From: Bacteroidia bacterium | Lineage (GTDB): Bacteria; Bacteroidota; Bacteroidia; NS11-12g; UBA9320 | NCBI GenBank assembly: GCA_013042025.1 | Contig: JABDQY010000239.1 | Span: 1 to 5,795 of the forward strand | Length of the DNA stretch: 5,795 nucleotides | Direction of reading: 5' to 3' | Part shown: one piece after another, positions 1 through 5,795 of the stretch | Layout of the letters: each line of letters starts with the position of its first letter | Numbering within the stretch: position 1 is the first letter of the stretch | The notes under the pieces: model-generated | Seen by the model: only the letters and a program-made list of their open reading frames with translations | Told to the model about the DNA's origin: nothing | The model's database searches: none | Translations under genes and position numbers: made by a program

Positions 1-1
1 T

Positions 2-610
2 TACAATATTTTAAAATTTGACGCACTCAACCTTATGGGTATAGGTGTACAAAAAGTTCATTTAGCTTATGAGTTCTCACCAATGAAAGCGAATGAAAAC
101 AACTTCCCAACTATTCAATTTAACCTCACTGTACCATTTAATAGTTTAAACCATATTGACATGAATTATGGAGTTGAGGGTGGAGCAGAACTTCGATTTT
201 ATCAAAGAAGAAAAAACAGGGCTCGCCTTTCAGCAGAAGGATTTTACCTGGGTGTAGGATTAGATGGTGGTTATTCCAACTTTAGTCATTTGGATCAGTA
301 TTATTCTAATATTGGCTCAGGGAATAAAGAAGTTGACACAGAGTACGAACGAATTCGCACCGGAATTTACTTTTTACTGGGAGCCCAAACTAAGTTAGGT
401 GAAAAACTATTCTTTGATGTAGGAGTTGGCATGGGATGGAGTAATGTTAGCGTTAAACCATCCGAAATTACTGCAAGTGATCCTCTGTGGATTAAAGAAG
501 ATTTATATTATAACGGGAATCCATTCTTCAGTTTATACCGAGACGGCAAGTATCAAGGATTTTACATGCCTGTTAGTTTTGGAATCGGATACAATTTCGC
601 GGTTGAGTAA
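2..610 (+). CDS. Probable outer-membrane beta-barrel protein, 5' end missing
   Basis: The reading frame is already open at the window edge, so only the last 202 residues are seen. The ATG at 35 is probably internal, because the codons before it (N-I-L-K-F-D-A-L-N-L) read like the first strand of Bacteroidota outer-membrane barrels, which normally follows a signal peptide. Numbering from the first codon in the window, amphipathic strands with alternating aromatic or aliphatic and small or polar residues are visible at about 8-25, 36-45, 55-68, 79-90, 117-130, 135-147 and 187-200. They are separated by polar loops (about 91-116 and 150-186), and the protein ends close to an aromatic strand (F-G-I-G-Y-N-F). 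This pattern fits a small barrel in the outer membrane. No catalytic motif is visible and no ligand can be named. The GNAT gene overlaps its final codons. I am confident it is coding, moderately confident of the barrel assignment, and cannot assign a specific family. Confidence 0.72.
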   Translation, partial: YNILKFDALNLMGIGVQKVHLAYEFSPMKANENNFPTIQFNLTVPFNSLNHIDMNYGVEGGAELRFYQRRKNRARLSAEGFYLGVGLDGGYSNFSHLDQYYSNIGSGNKEVDTEYERIRTGIYFLLGAQTKLGEKLFFDVGVGMGWSNVSVKPSEITASDPLWIKEDLYYNGNPFFSLYRDGKYQGFYMPVSFGIGYNFAVE

Positions 611-1097
611 AACATCCATAAATCCTGTCATTTCTGAAGAAGAAATTGCTTCAGTTGTTCTTTTAGCAGATCAGATATGGTCCCAACATTACACGCCGAT
701 AATTGGCAAAGAGCAGGTTCGTTACATGCTCGATAAATTTCAGTCGCAACTTGCAATACAAGAACAAATTAGCGAAGGAACTCAATACTTCATTTTAACT
801 TCGGAGCACCCAGTCGGTTACTGTTCATATCGTAAAGAAGAAGCGTCTTTATTCTTAAGTAAAATTTATCTTCTACTGTCACAGCGAGGAAAAGGCTATG
901 GAACACTATTGATGAACTTTATTAAAAATAAGGCGAGGGAAGCATCATGTAACCAAATACGATTAACAGTAAACAAATACAACACAGACAGTATTACTGC
1001 GTACCAAAGAATGGGATTTTATACTAACAGAAAAGTAGTTTTTGATATAGGCAATGGTTTCATTATGGATGACTACGAATTAATATTAGAATTATAA
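603..1097 (+). CDS. GNAT family N-acetyltransferase, probable TTG start
   Basis: This is a 164-residue protein of the GNAT fold, which transfers an acetyl group from acetyl-CoA to an amine; the substrate is unknown and the protein should be cytoplasmic. Motif A is clear at residues 95-100 (R-G-K-G-Y-G, matching R-x-x-G-x-G, the pyrophosphate-binding loop). It follows a strand at 84-93 and precedes a helix at 100-113. The N-x6-Y-x2-M-G-F segment (N127, Y134, F139) is the usual motif B region with the candidate acid tyrosine. The tail D-I-G-N-G-F-I-M-D-D-Y (148-158) is typical of a Bacteroidota subgroup. The frame is open back to an ATG at 426, but residues from that ATG to 602 are the shadow of the upstream gene and do not look like GNAT sequence. 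The family's N-terminus aligns with I-N-P-V-I-S-E-E-E, leaving TTG 603 as the only reasonable start codon and giving a normal family length. That start overlaps the upstream stop by 8 bases, suggesting translational coupling. Confidence 0.88.
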   Translation: MSKTSINPVISEEEIASVVLLADQIWSQHYTPIIGKEQVRYMLDKFQSQLAIQEQISEGTQYFILTSEHPVGYCSYRKEEASLFLSKIYLLLSQRGKGYGTLLMNFIKNKAREASCNQIRLTVNKYNTDSITAYQRMGFYTNRKVVFDIGNGFIMDDYELILEL

Positions 1098-1133
1098 AAT
1101 CTCATATGGCACTCAATTTGAATTAGTAGTGCT

Positions 1134-2471
1134 ATGAAACTACCCATTCCCCTCCTCCTAGTATTTCTTTCTTTATCAAGTTCATTGTATTCCGCAAAAA
1201 CCGTTGATGACATTCGATTTATTGTAGATCCCAGTGATAAAGTGGAGAATAATAGCTTTCAGTTTGGAATTCAACTATTCTTATCCAATCAAAAAATAAT
1301 TGAAACCAAGGGATATTTAAATGGCACATTTTCTTGGAAGAACATTGAAGTTCAATCCAACCAAATTACTAAAATAGACGATGGTGTATTTTTTGTTGAC
1401 CATCGTAAGATTAGAGAAAACAATCACAAAGTAGACTTTATCATTAAAATCAGATATAAGCGAAAAAACTACTCGTACATACACTCCATTGAATTTCCAG
1501 AATTAGATAGTTTAACTCTGGTTAACCGCAAACTACAAGCATACAAAGACAACTACTTAAGAATCTATGGATACTTCTCCAATAGCAAAACATACCTATT
1601 GTCTTCAGACACCGAATACCCTGGTTTTTCATCAAGTGAAATAACTATCCATGCTCCTCGAGAAGTGGCTCAAAACGATTTGTTTTTATACTATCATCCT
1701 CAATGGAGTGAATTGGACCATGATATTCCTATAAAACTAACCTCCAACCAAATCAGTCAAGAAATCTGTTTAAGAACGGATTATAGCACTCCTATAAAAA
1801 TAGAAAAAATTGGGGCTTATGGAAAAAATGGAGAAGATGGCAATTCAGGCACATCAGGTGATGACGGATACGAAGGATATCCTGGCGAAAATGGCTGGGA
1901 TGGTGGATTTGGGCAGCAGCCAAATGATGTATTTGCTTACTTGGCTGAAAAAGACGGCTACTTGCTTTGTTGGTTAATTCAAGACAATAGGCAAAAGAAA
2001 TACATCATAGACCACCATGGCAGTGTAACAATAACATCCAAAGGTGGCGAGGGTGGAGACGGTGGAAATGGCGGAGAAGGAGGACAAGGTAGTCATGCTA
2101 CTGAAGAATATGATGCTGGCAACGGCGGCCAAGGCGGAAATGGCGGCAGAGGTGGCGATGGTGGAAATGGCGGAAATATTATTATTTATCATGATCTTCA
2201 CCCAGATGTTGCAAAACGAATCATTTATGGCAAATCCATTGGAGGAAGCCCAGGAGAAGGAGGCAGTGGAGGAAGAGGTGGTAAAGACGGCATCGAAGAC
2301 AATAGCGAAACACCTATCTTAGGATTGCTATCATTAATCATTAGAACAAGAGGCCCGCATGGAGATGACGGGAAGAATGGAAGTTATGGAGAAATTGGCA
2401 ATGTTGTTTATAAATGCATGAACAGTGAAGAATATGTTGCTATTCATGAAACGTTCAATATAGAATTGTAA
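1134..2471 (+). CDS. Secreted glycine-rich protein with collagen-like and Obg-like repeat blocks
   Basis: This 445-residue protein starts with a signal peptide (K2, then a hydrophobic stretch at about 4-19, cleavage near A21). There is no lipobox cysteine and no further membrane segment, so export to the periplasm, surface or medium is likely. Residues 22-226 are beta-rich with no domain I recognise. Glycine blocks follow. Residues 227-262 are twelve uninterrupted G-x-y triplets. Residues 304-318 are five G-G-x units and 331-348 are six more. Residues 370-386 are mixed, and 407-423 are G-x-y again. Between them lie ordinary strands such as I-I-I-Y at 349-352. The central pattern (V-T-I, G-G-x run, gap, G-G-x run, N-I-I-I-Y) resembles the Obg N-terminal fold of packed polyproline-II helices, but no GTPase motifs exist. 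A structural or adhesive role is inference only. The start is 36 bases after the GNAT gene; no convincing promoter is seen in that gap, so read-through is plausible. Confidence 0.87.
   Translation: MKLPIPLLLVFLSLSSSLYSAKTVDDIRFIVDPSDKVENNSFQFGIQLFLSNQKIIETKGYLNGTFSWKNIEVQSNQITKIDDGVFFVDHRKIRENNHKVDFIIKIRYKRKNYSYIHSIEFPELDSLTLVNRKLQAYKDNYLRIYGYFSNSKTYLLSSDTEYPGFSSSEITIHAPREVAQNDLFLYYHPQWSELDHDIPIKLTSNQISQEICLRTDYSTPIKIEKIGAYGKNGEDGNSGTSGDDGYEGYPGENGWDGGFGQQPNDVFAYLAEKDGYLLCWLIQDNRQKKYIIDHHGSVTITSKGGEGGDGGNGGEGGQGSHATEEYDAGNGGQGGNGGRGGDGGNGGNIIIYHDLHPDVAKRIIYGKSIGGSPGEGGSGGRGGKDGIEDNSETPILGLLSLIIRTRGPHGDDGKNGSYGEIGNVVYKCMNSEEYVAIHETFNIEL
2043..2177 (+). repeat. Tandem 9-base G-G-x coding repeats in the glycine-rich gene
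   Basis: Two arrays of degenerate 9-base units each encode Gly-Gly-x. Five units lie at 2043-2087 (x = E, D, N, E, Q) and six at 2124-2177 (x = Q, N, R, D, N, N). They are separated by a 36-base non-repeat spacer whose residues include S-H-A-T-E-E-Y-D. The variable residue is always polar or charged. Third codon positions differ between units (ggt, ggc and gga are mixed), which suggests selection at the protein level rather than a very recent DNA duplication. The arrays are much richer in G than their surroundings, and this produces spurious open frames on both strands. Confidence 0.85.
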
Positions 2472-2485
2472 GCTTACTTCAATTC
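2463..2485. other. Inverted repeat spanning both convergent stop codons
   Basis: A 6-base arm GAATTG (2463-2468) is matched by CAATTC (2480-2485). Between them lies TAAGCTTA (2469-2476), itself a palindrome made of the + strand stop TAA, two bases GC, and the complement of the - strand stop TAA. It is placed where a bidirectional terminator would be expected, but the stem is AT-rich and neither strand shows a T-run after it. Function as a terminator is therefore doubtful. Confidence 0.35.
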
Positions 2486-3877
2486 CAACACTACTACATT
2501 TTCAACATGATGTGTTTGGGGGAACATATCTACCGCTCTAGTTTTTAAAACATCATATTTTGTGGAAAGAACTTCTAAATCTCGAGCCTGGGTTGCTGGA
2601 TTGCAACTCACATAGACAATTTTAGGGCATTCTATTTCCAACAGATATTGGACAACTTTTGGATGCATCCCACTACGTGGAGGATCTGTAATGATAATAT
2701 CTGGTTTCCCGTGAGCCTTATAAAATGATTCATTAAACACATCCTTCATATCTCCCACTTCAAAATGAACATTATCAATCTCATTCAACTTCGCATTTTC
2801 ATTGGCTGCTACAATCGCTTCAGGTACAATCTCTACTCCTATTGCATTCTTAGCTTGTTTGGCTGCAATACAAGTTATGGTACCTGTACCACAATACAAA
2901 TCATATACGACATCCGAAGATTGAATATTCGCAAAATCTAAGGCGACATCATATAACTTCTCCGCTTGGTTAGTATTGGTTTGAAAAAATGACTTAGGTG
3001 ATATTTTAAAAGAAAGTCCATTCAACTTTTCGGTAATCTCAAAACTGCCACTATGCGATATAAACTCTAAATCATATAGGCTATCATTTAACTTAGTATT
3101 AATGGAATAGTTTAATGCTGTTGGGTTAAATTCTTCTTGAATTGCATCAAGTAACTTTTGAATTTTACTTGGTTCATCTTTAGCAAAAATCACATTAATC
3201 ATCCAACCTCCATCAGTTGAATTTCTTAACATCAGATTACGCATCAAACCTGTATGTTCTTTTAAATCGTAGAATGTATATCCATTTTCAATACAAAATG
3301 AACTCACAAAGTTTCTTATGTCGTTTCCAGCATCATCCTGCAACCAACATTTCTCGATAGCTATCACTTTATCAAACCTGCCAGGAGCATGAAATCCTAA
3401 TGCATTAGTGTGATCCATTTCACGAGCATCCTCCCCTTCGTACAACCACCGTTTATTGGAAAATGTGTATTCCATCTTATTCCGATAAAACTGCTGCTTA
3501 TCCGCTCCAACTATTGGAAGAATCTCCGGTACTTCAACTTTGCCTATTCGTTGCAGACAATCTAAAGTCCATTGATTTTTAAGATTGAGTTGAGCACTGT
3601 AATCTATATGCTGCCATCTGCATCCACCACATAATTCATAATGTTTGCAAAATGAATCGGTTCGCACTTCTGACGCAGTATGAATTTTAGTGATTTTTGC
3701 TAGACTATACTTTTTTTTGCGTCCAATGATGCGTATATCAACTACATCTCCAGGAGCACCGTATTTCACAAATACTACTTTGTTGTCAATTCTAGCAATA
3801 GCATGACCTTCACCACCTCCGGCGAGAAGCTCTACGTTTTCGAACAGCACTTGTCTGTTCTTTCTATTCCGTCCCAA
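2474..3877 (-). CDS. rlmD: 23S rRNA (uracil-5-)-methyltransferase, RlmD/RumA type
   Basis: This 467-residue cytoplasmic enzyme should methylate C5 of a uridine in 23S rRNA (U1939 in E. coli for RlmD) using S-adenosylmethionine. Residues about 10-65 form a TRAM RNA-binding domain. C77-x5-C83-x2-C86 plus C177 match the four [4Fe-4S] ligands of RumA. F297-F298-Q299-T300-N301 is the SAM and substrate loop, and D326-L-Y-C-G-T-G332 is the SAM-binding motif. D398-P-P-R401 and the nucleophile C425 in S-C-N-P follow, and E459 near the end is the expected proton-abstracting base. All key residues are present, so it should be active. The start is TTG, directly after an in-frame TAA. The M-G-R-N-R-K-N N-terminus fits Bacteroidota homologues, and the next in-frame alternative (GTG, residue 10) would cut into the TRAM domain. 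It follows the thioredoxin-like gene by 4 bases, so the two form an operon. The exact target uridine is inferred; RlmC or dual RlmCD specificity cannot be excluded. Confidence 0.93.
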   Translation of the reverse strand: MGRNRKNRQVLFENVELLAGGGEGHAIARIDNKVVFVKYGAPGDVVDIRIIGRKKKYSLAKITKIHTASEVRTDSFCKHYELCGGCRWQHIDYSAQLNLKNQWTLDCLQRIGKVEVPEILPIVGADKQQFYRNKMEYTFSNKRWLYEGEDAREMDHTNALGFHAPGRFDKVIAIEKCWLQDDAGNDIRNFVSSFCIENGYTFYDLKEHTGLMRNLMLRNSTDGGWMINVIFAKDEPSKIQKLLDAIQEEFNPTALNYSINTKLNDSLYDLEFISHSGSFEITEKLNGLSFKISPKSFFQTNTNQAEKLYDVALDFANIQSSDVVYDLYCGTGTITCIAAKQAKNAIGVEIVPEAIVAANENAKLNEIDNVHFEVGDMKDVFNESFYKAHGKPDIIITDPPRSGMHPKVVQYLLEIECPKIVYVSCNPATQARDLEVLSTKYDVLKTRAVDMFPQTHHVENVVVLELK

Positions 3878-3881
3878 TTAG

Positions 3882-4364
3882 TTATCTAGTTTTTAATGTT
3901 TTGGCTTTTTGATATCGCTCAACATTGTCAAGCATCTCATCAAATTTTTTGGCATCCATATAACCAGGCACCTGAAACATTTGATTTGTTTGAGGTACAA
4001 AGAAGAATGTAGTTGGATAGCCACCCGGTTTATTGTTAGAAAGTGCAAGCAACAACTGCTTCCCGTTTAAGGTATCACTTCCTGTATAATAAGTACCTGG
4101 TTTTTCAGGATTAAACTTTATTGATATGTAGTCTTTATTCAATCGCTTTGCAATACTATCTACTGCAAACGTGTTCTTGTCCATTTTCTTGCACCATCCA
4201 CACCAGTCAGTGTAACAGTCAATTACAGCAACCTTACCTTCATCCTGTGCTTGCTGAAACCCAGTATTGAAATCGGTCCAATTGACTTCTGTTTTAGTTT
4301 CAGAAGCTTGAGGTGTTGCAGCTAAAAGAATTGGGATAAAAATTAAAAATTTTAAAAACTTCAT
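3882..4364 (-). CDS. Secreted thioredoxin-fold protein with C-G-W-C motif
   Basis: This 160-residue protein has an N-terminal signal peptide (K2, K5, hydrophobic about 6-16, cleavage near A17-A20), placing the rest in the periplasm. The active site is W54-C55-G-W-C58-K-K-M at the start of the first helix, preceded by the strand V45-A-V-I-D. The expected cis-proline loop is G115-Y-P117-T-T-F-F. It resembles the thioredoxin_7 / DsbD C-terminal-like group more than cytoplasmic thioredoxin, which has W-C-G-P-C. Residues 86-108 hold a polar insertion before the cis-proline. The likely role is thiol-disulfide reduction or exchange on exported proteins; the partner is unknown. An additional cysteine, C50, sits five residues before the motif. 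The ATG start at 4364 gives the complete signal peptide. It is the first gene of a two-gene unit with the methyltransferase and diverges from the SPOR-like gene; no good promoter match was found on this strand in the 75-base gap. Confidence 0.9.
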   Translation of the reverse strand: MKFLKFLIFIPILLAATPQASETKTEVNWTDFNTGFQQAQDEGKVAVIDCYTDWCGWCKKMDKNTFAVDSIAKRLNKDYISIKFNPEKPGTYYTGSDTLNGKQLLLALSNNKPGGYPTTFFFVPQTNQMFQVPGYMDAKKFDEMLDNVERYQKAKTLKTR

Positions 4365-4395
4365 ATTAATGTGTACGAAAATAACCTAAATAAAA

Positions 4396-4425
4396 GTTGA
4401 ATTATTGCCCTATTCATTAATTTTA
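4396..4425 (+). promoter_or_regulatory. Possible Bacteroidota-type promoter for the SPOR-like gene
   Basis: The 75-base divergent gap holds GTTG at 4396-4399 and TAATTTTA at 4418-4425, separated by 18 bases. The known primary-sigma consensus in Bacteroidota is TTTG, about 19 bases, then TAnnTTTG, so each box has one mismatch. Transcription would begin roughly 8 bases before the ATG at 4440, which is a short leader. In AT-rich DNA such matches occur by chance. Confidence 0.3.
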
Positions 4426-4439
4426 CACACTCTTGAATA

Positions 4440-5069
4440 ATGGCATCGAATGTAAATAAACCAAATAAAAACGATTCGTTCAAAATCGATGGTACAATTC
4501 ATTCAAAACCTGTATCCGACTATGTTGAGAACAGAGTAGAATATGGAAAGCGAAAACCACGTTTATTAATTGCAATTCTGTCCGTTATAACGCTATTGTC
4601 TTTTGGCTGGGGAGCTATCGTACAATATAGACTAATAAAACAGTCAAAACAGATTTCAGAAGTGGAGACGTTAAGGGATAACTTACTACAAACAAGCACA
4701 AAGCTTGAAAACCAGAAAGTGATGAACGACTCCTTAGCAAACATGCTTCTTAAGCTTCAGAAAGACAATGAACTTTTAAGTGAGAATCACAATCCTCCTT
4801 CTGGTATATTTTTCGAAGTTCAATTAGGCTCTTTTAGTAGTTTCGATTTGGATACATATCTTCAGAATTTAGCATTTCTAAGACAAGAAAAACATGATTC
4901 AAAAACCAAACTGTTGCTAGGAAGATTCAGATCATTTAAGAAAGCCATGATGTTTGAAAATGATTTGAAACAAATGGGAATTGATAATGCATTTTTAGTA
5001 GGAAGAATTGATCATAAAATTGTAACATTTCAGGAAGCTCAAAATGCATTAGAACAAAGCAACAAATAA
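4440..5069 (+). CDS. Single-TM coiled-coil protein with C-terminal SPOR-like domain
   Basis: This is a 209-residue membrane protein. Residues 1-41 are polar and lysine-rich and presumably cytoplasmic. One transmembrane helix spans about 42-61 (L-L-I-A-I-L-S-V-I-T-L-L-S-F). Residues about 66-116 look like a coiled coil with leucines in heptad-like spacing and many E, K, N and Q. A short N-P-P-S-G linker leads to a domain at 123-190 that reads like SPOR. Its first half is F-F-E-V-Q-L-G-S-F; its second half has L-L-L-G-R-F, then a helix with A169 and L176, then G180-I-D-N-A-F-L-V. SPOR domains typically bind peptidoglycan stripped of stem peptides, often near division sites, so this protein may anchor to the cell wall from the inner membrane. 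The SPOR call rests on motif shape; the domain is divergent. The ATG start is clear. The DUF4175-like gene follows after 28 bases, suggesting co-transcription. Confidence 0.8.
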   Translation: MASNVNKPNKNDSFKIDGTIHSKPVSDYVENRVEYGKRKPRLLIAILSVITLLSFGWGAIVQYRLIKQSKQISEVETLRDNLLQTSTKLENQKVMNDSLANMLLKLQKDNELLSENHNPPSGIFFEVQLGSFSSFDLDTYLQNLAFLRQEKHDSKTKLLLGRFRSFKKAMMFENDLKQMGIDNAFLVGRIDHKIVTFQEAQNALEQSNK

Positions 5070-5097
5070 ATCATCTTTGCGTTGTATACTTGTAGCA

Positions 5098-5795
5098 GTG
5101 AGTCTATCTCAACATACATTAATATCTAAACTAGAAAACTTTATAAAAAAGTACTATCAGAACCAACTGCTAAGAGGGGTTATTCTTGGTATATCATTGT
5201 TACTTGCGGGATTCTTTTTTTTGAGTTTTGCTGAATACTTTGGACGATTCTCTACGACCACACGAACTACAATATTCATATCCTATATACTTTTATGCTT
5301 TGGTGTCCTTTTTTGGTATGTCTTACGACCAGTTTTAGGATTGATTAATGTAAATCGAAAGTTTGGTATTAGAGATGCTTCACTGTTAGTTGGAAATCAC
5401 TTTCCTGAAGTAAAGGATAAGCTTTTAAACACGCTTCAACTTCAAAATGAAGCATCTAATGCACCTCAAAATAGTCTCATAATAGCAAGCATTGAACAAA
5501 AAACTAAAGAGCTTAAACCAATCCCATTTACCCGAGCAATTTCTTTTAAGAAGAACTATAAATATGTCAAATTTGCTCTGCTTCCTGCGTTAGCTTTACT
5601 ATTTGTGCTCATTGTTAGTCCTGGCTTTAAGAAAAGTTCAGAACGATTAGTAAAATTTAATAAGCACTATGAAATTGAGGCTCCTTTTGATTTTATTACA
5701 AACCTCCATAATGTTGAAGCGGTTCAGAATCAGAACATCGATATTCCACTAGAATTGAAAGGTGATCAAATTCCAAAAGACGCATACATTCATAT
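5098..5795 (+). CDS. DUF4175-like large membrane protein, 3' end missing, probable GTG start
   Basis: The frame is open from 5053 to the window end, and 232 residues are visible from the proposed start. The sequence matches the N-terminal layout I know from long Bacteroidota DUF4175-like proteins, commonly about 1,100 residues. An initial amphipathic segment reads K-L-E-N-F-I-K-K-Y-Y-Q-N-Q-L (11-24). Two transmembrane helices follow at about 27-46 and 57-80, then a cytoplasmic stretch with H-F-P-E-V-K-D-K-L-L-N-T-L-Q-L (101-115). A third transmembrane helix lies at about 157-175, and an apparently periplasmic Ig-like beginning starts around 190 (Y-E-I-E-A-P-F-D-F). No ATG lies upstream of this conserved start. 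GTG 5098 gives the N-terminal length normal for the family; TTG 5077 is the alternative. Function is not established; an envelope role is inferred from topology and from the SPOR-like neighbour upstream. Confidence 0.83.
   Translation, partial: MSLSQHTLISKLENFIKKYYQNQLLRGVILGISLLLAGFFFLSFAEYFGRFSTTTRTTIFISYILLCFGVLFWYVLRPVLGLINVNRKFGIRDASLLVGNHFPEVKDKLLNTLQLQNEASNAPQNSLIIASIEQKTKELKPIPFTRAISFKKNYKYVKFALLPALALLFVLIVSPGFKKSSERLVKFNKHYEIEAPFDFITNLHNVEAVQNQNIDIPLELKGDQIPKDAYIH

Noticed and set aside
35..37. ATG at 35 as the true start of the first gene
   Set aside because: The frame is open upstream to the window edge, the preceding codons read as a conserved barrel strand, and a start here would leave no signal peptide.
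426..602. N-terminal extension of the GNAT protein from the ATG at 426
   Set aside because: These 59 residues overlap the barrel gene, do not resemble GNAT sequence, and would make the protein longer than its family.
1098..1133. A promoter between the GNAT and glycine-rich genes
   Set aside because: TCAATTTG near 1120 partly matches TAnnTTTG, but no paired upstream TTTG box was found at about 19 bases.
1974..2201. Open frame of 75 codons on the - strand inside the glycine-rich gene
   Set aside because: It is the complement of the G-G-x repeats, giving low-complexity A/S/T/I-rich sequence; the + strand gene with signal peptide and regular repeats explains the region.
2044..2322. Open frame of 92 codons on the + strand in another frame of the glycine-rich gene
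   Set aside because: It is a frame-shadow of the repeats, composed mainly of M, A, E and V, with no recognisable domain.
1812..2402. Mobile element, phage tail fibre or CRISPR-like array suggested by the repeats
   Set aside because: The repeats are in-frame 9-base coding units with varied third positions, no spacers of fixed length, no integrase or transposase nearby and no phage structural neighbours.
4376..4383. TATTTTCG on the - strand as a -7 box for the thioredoxin-like gene
   Set aside because: It has one mismatch to TAnnTTTG, but no TTTG-like box lies at the required distance upstream and the leader would be only about 5 bases.
4520..4744. Open frame of 74 codons on the - strand inside the SPOR-like gene
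   Set aside because: It lies antisense to the TM and coiled-coil region of a well-supported gene and shows no protein features.

Overview
The window looks like chromosomal DNA from a member of the Bacteroidota, most likely a Flavobacteriales-type marine or aquatic bacterium. The evidence is the AT-rich coding sequence, the lack of clear Shine-Dalgarno sites, and several proteins with a Bacteroidota flavour: a beta-barrel outer-membrane protein with an N-L-K-F-like opening, a DUF4175-like three-TM protein, and a GNAT enzyme of the 'DIGNGF.MDDY' type. No tRNA, rRNA, CRISPR array, insertion sequence or phage gene is visible. The window is densely packed, with seven protein-coding genes and no gene-free stretch longer than about 75 bases.

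Left block (2-2471, + strand): the 3' part of a probable outer-membrane beta-barrel protein; a GNAT acetyltransferase that appears to start at a TTG inside the last codons of the barrel gene; then, 36 bases later, a secreted glycine-rich protein. The glycine-rich protein is the most unusual gene here. It has a signal peptide, about 200 residues of beta-rich sequence, then four separate glycine-repeat blocks. The first and last blocks are collagen-like G-x-y and the middle ones are mostly G-G-x. The central part resembles the glycine-rich N-terminal fold of Obg GTPases, but there is no GTPase domain.

Middle block (2474-4364, - strand): a secreted thioredoxin-fold protein with a C-G-W-C motif, followed after 4 bases by a complete RlmD/RumA-type 23S rRNA uracil-5-methyltransferase with its iron-sulfur cysteines and catalytic residues. 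The methyltransferase also uses a TTG start. It runs tail-to-tail into the glycine-rich gene with only two bases between the stop codons, inside a palindrome.

Right block (4440-5795, + strand): divergent from the thioredoxin gene across a 75-base promoter region. It holds a single-TM coiled-coil protein ending in a SPOR-like domain, then the 5' end of a large DUF4175-like membrane protein that runs off the window and most likely starts at GTG. Both look like cell-envelope proteins and are probably co-transcribed.

Nothing here is a clear new defence or mobile system. The points most worth a second look are the Obg-like/polyglycine architecture of the secreted protein, the SPOR/DUF4175 pairing, and the run of three probable non-ATG starts.
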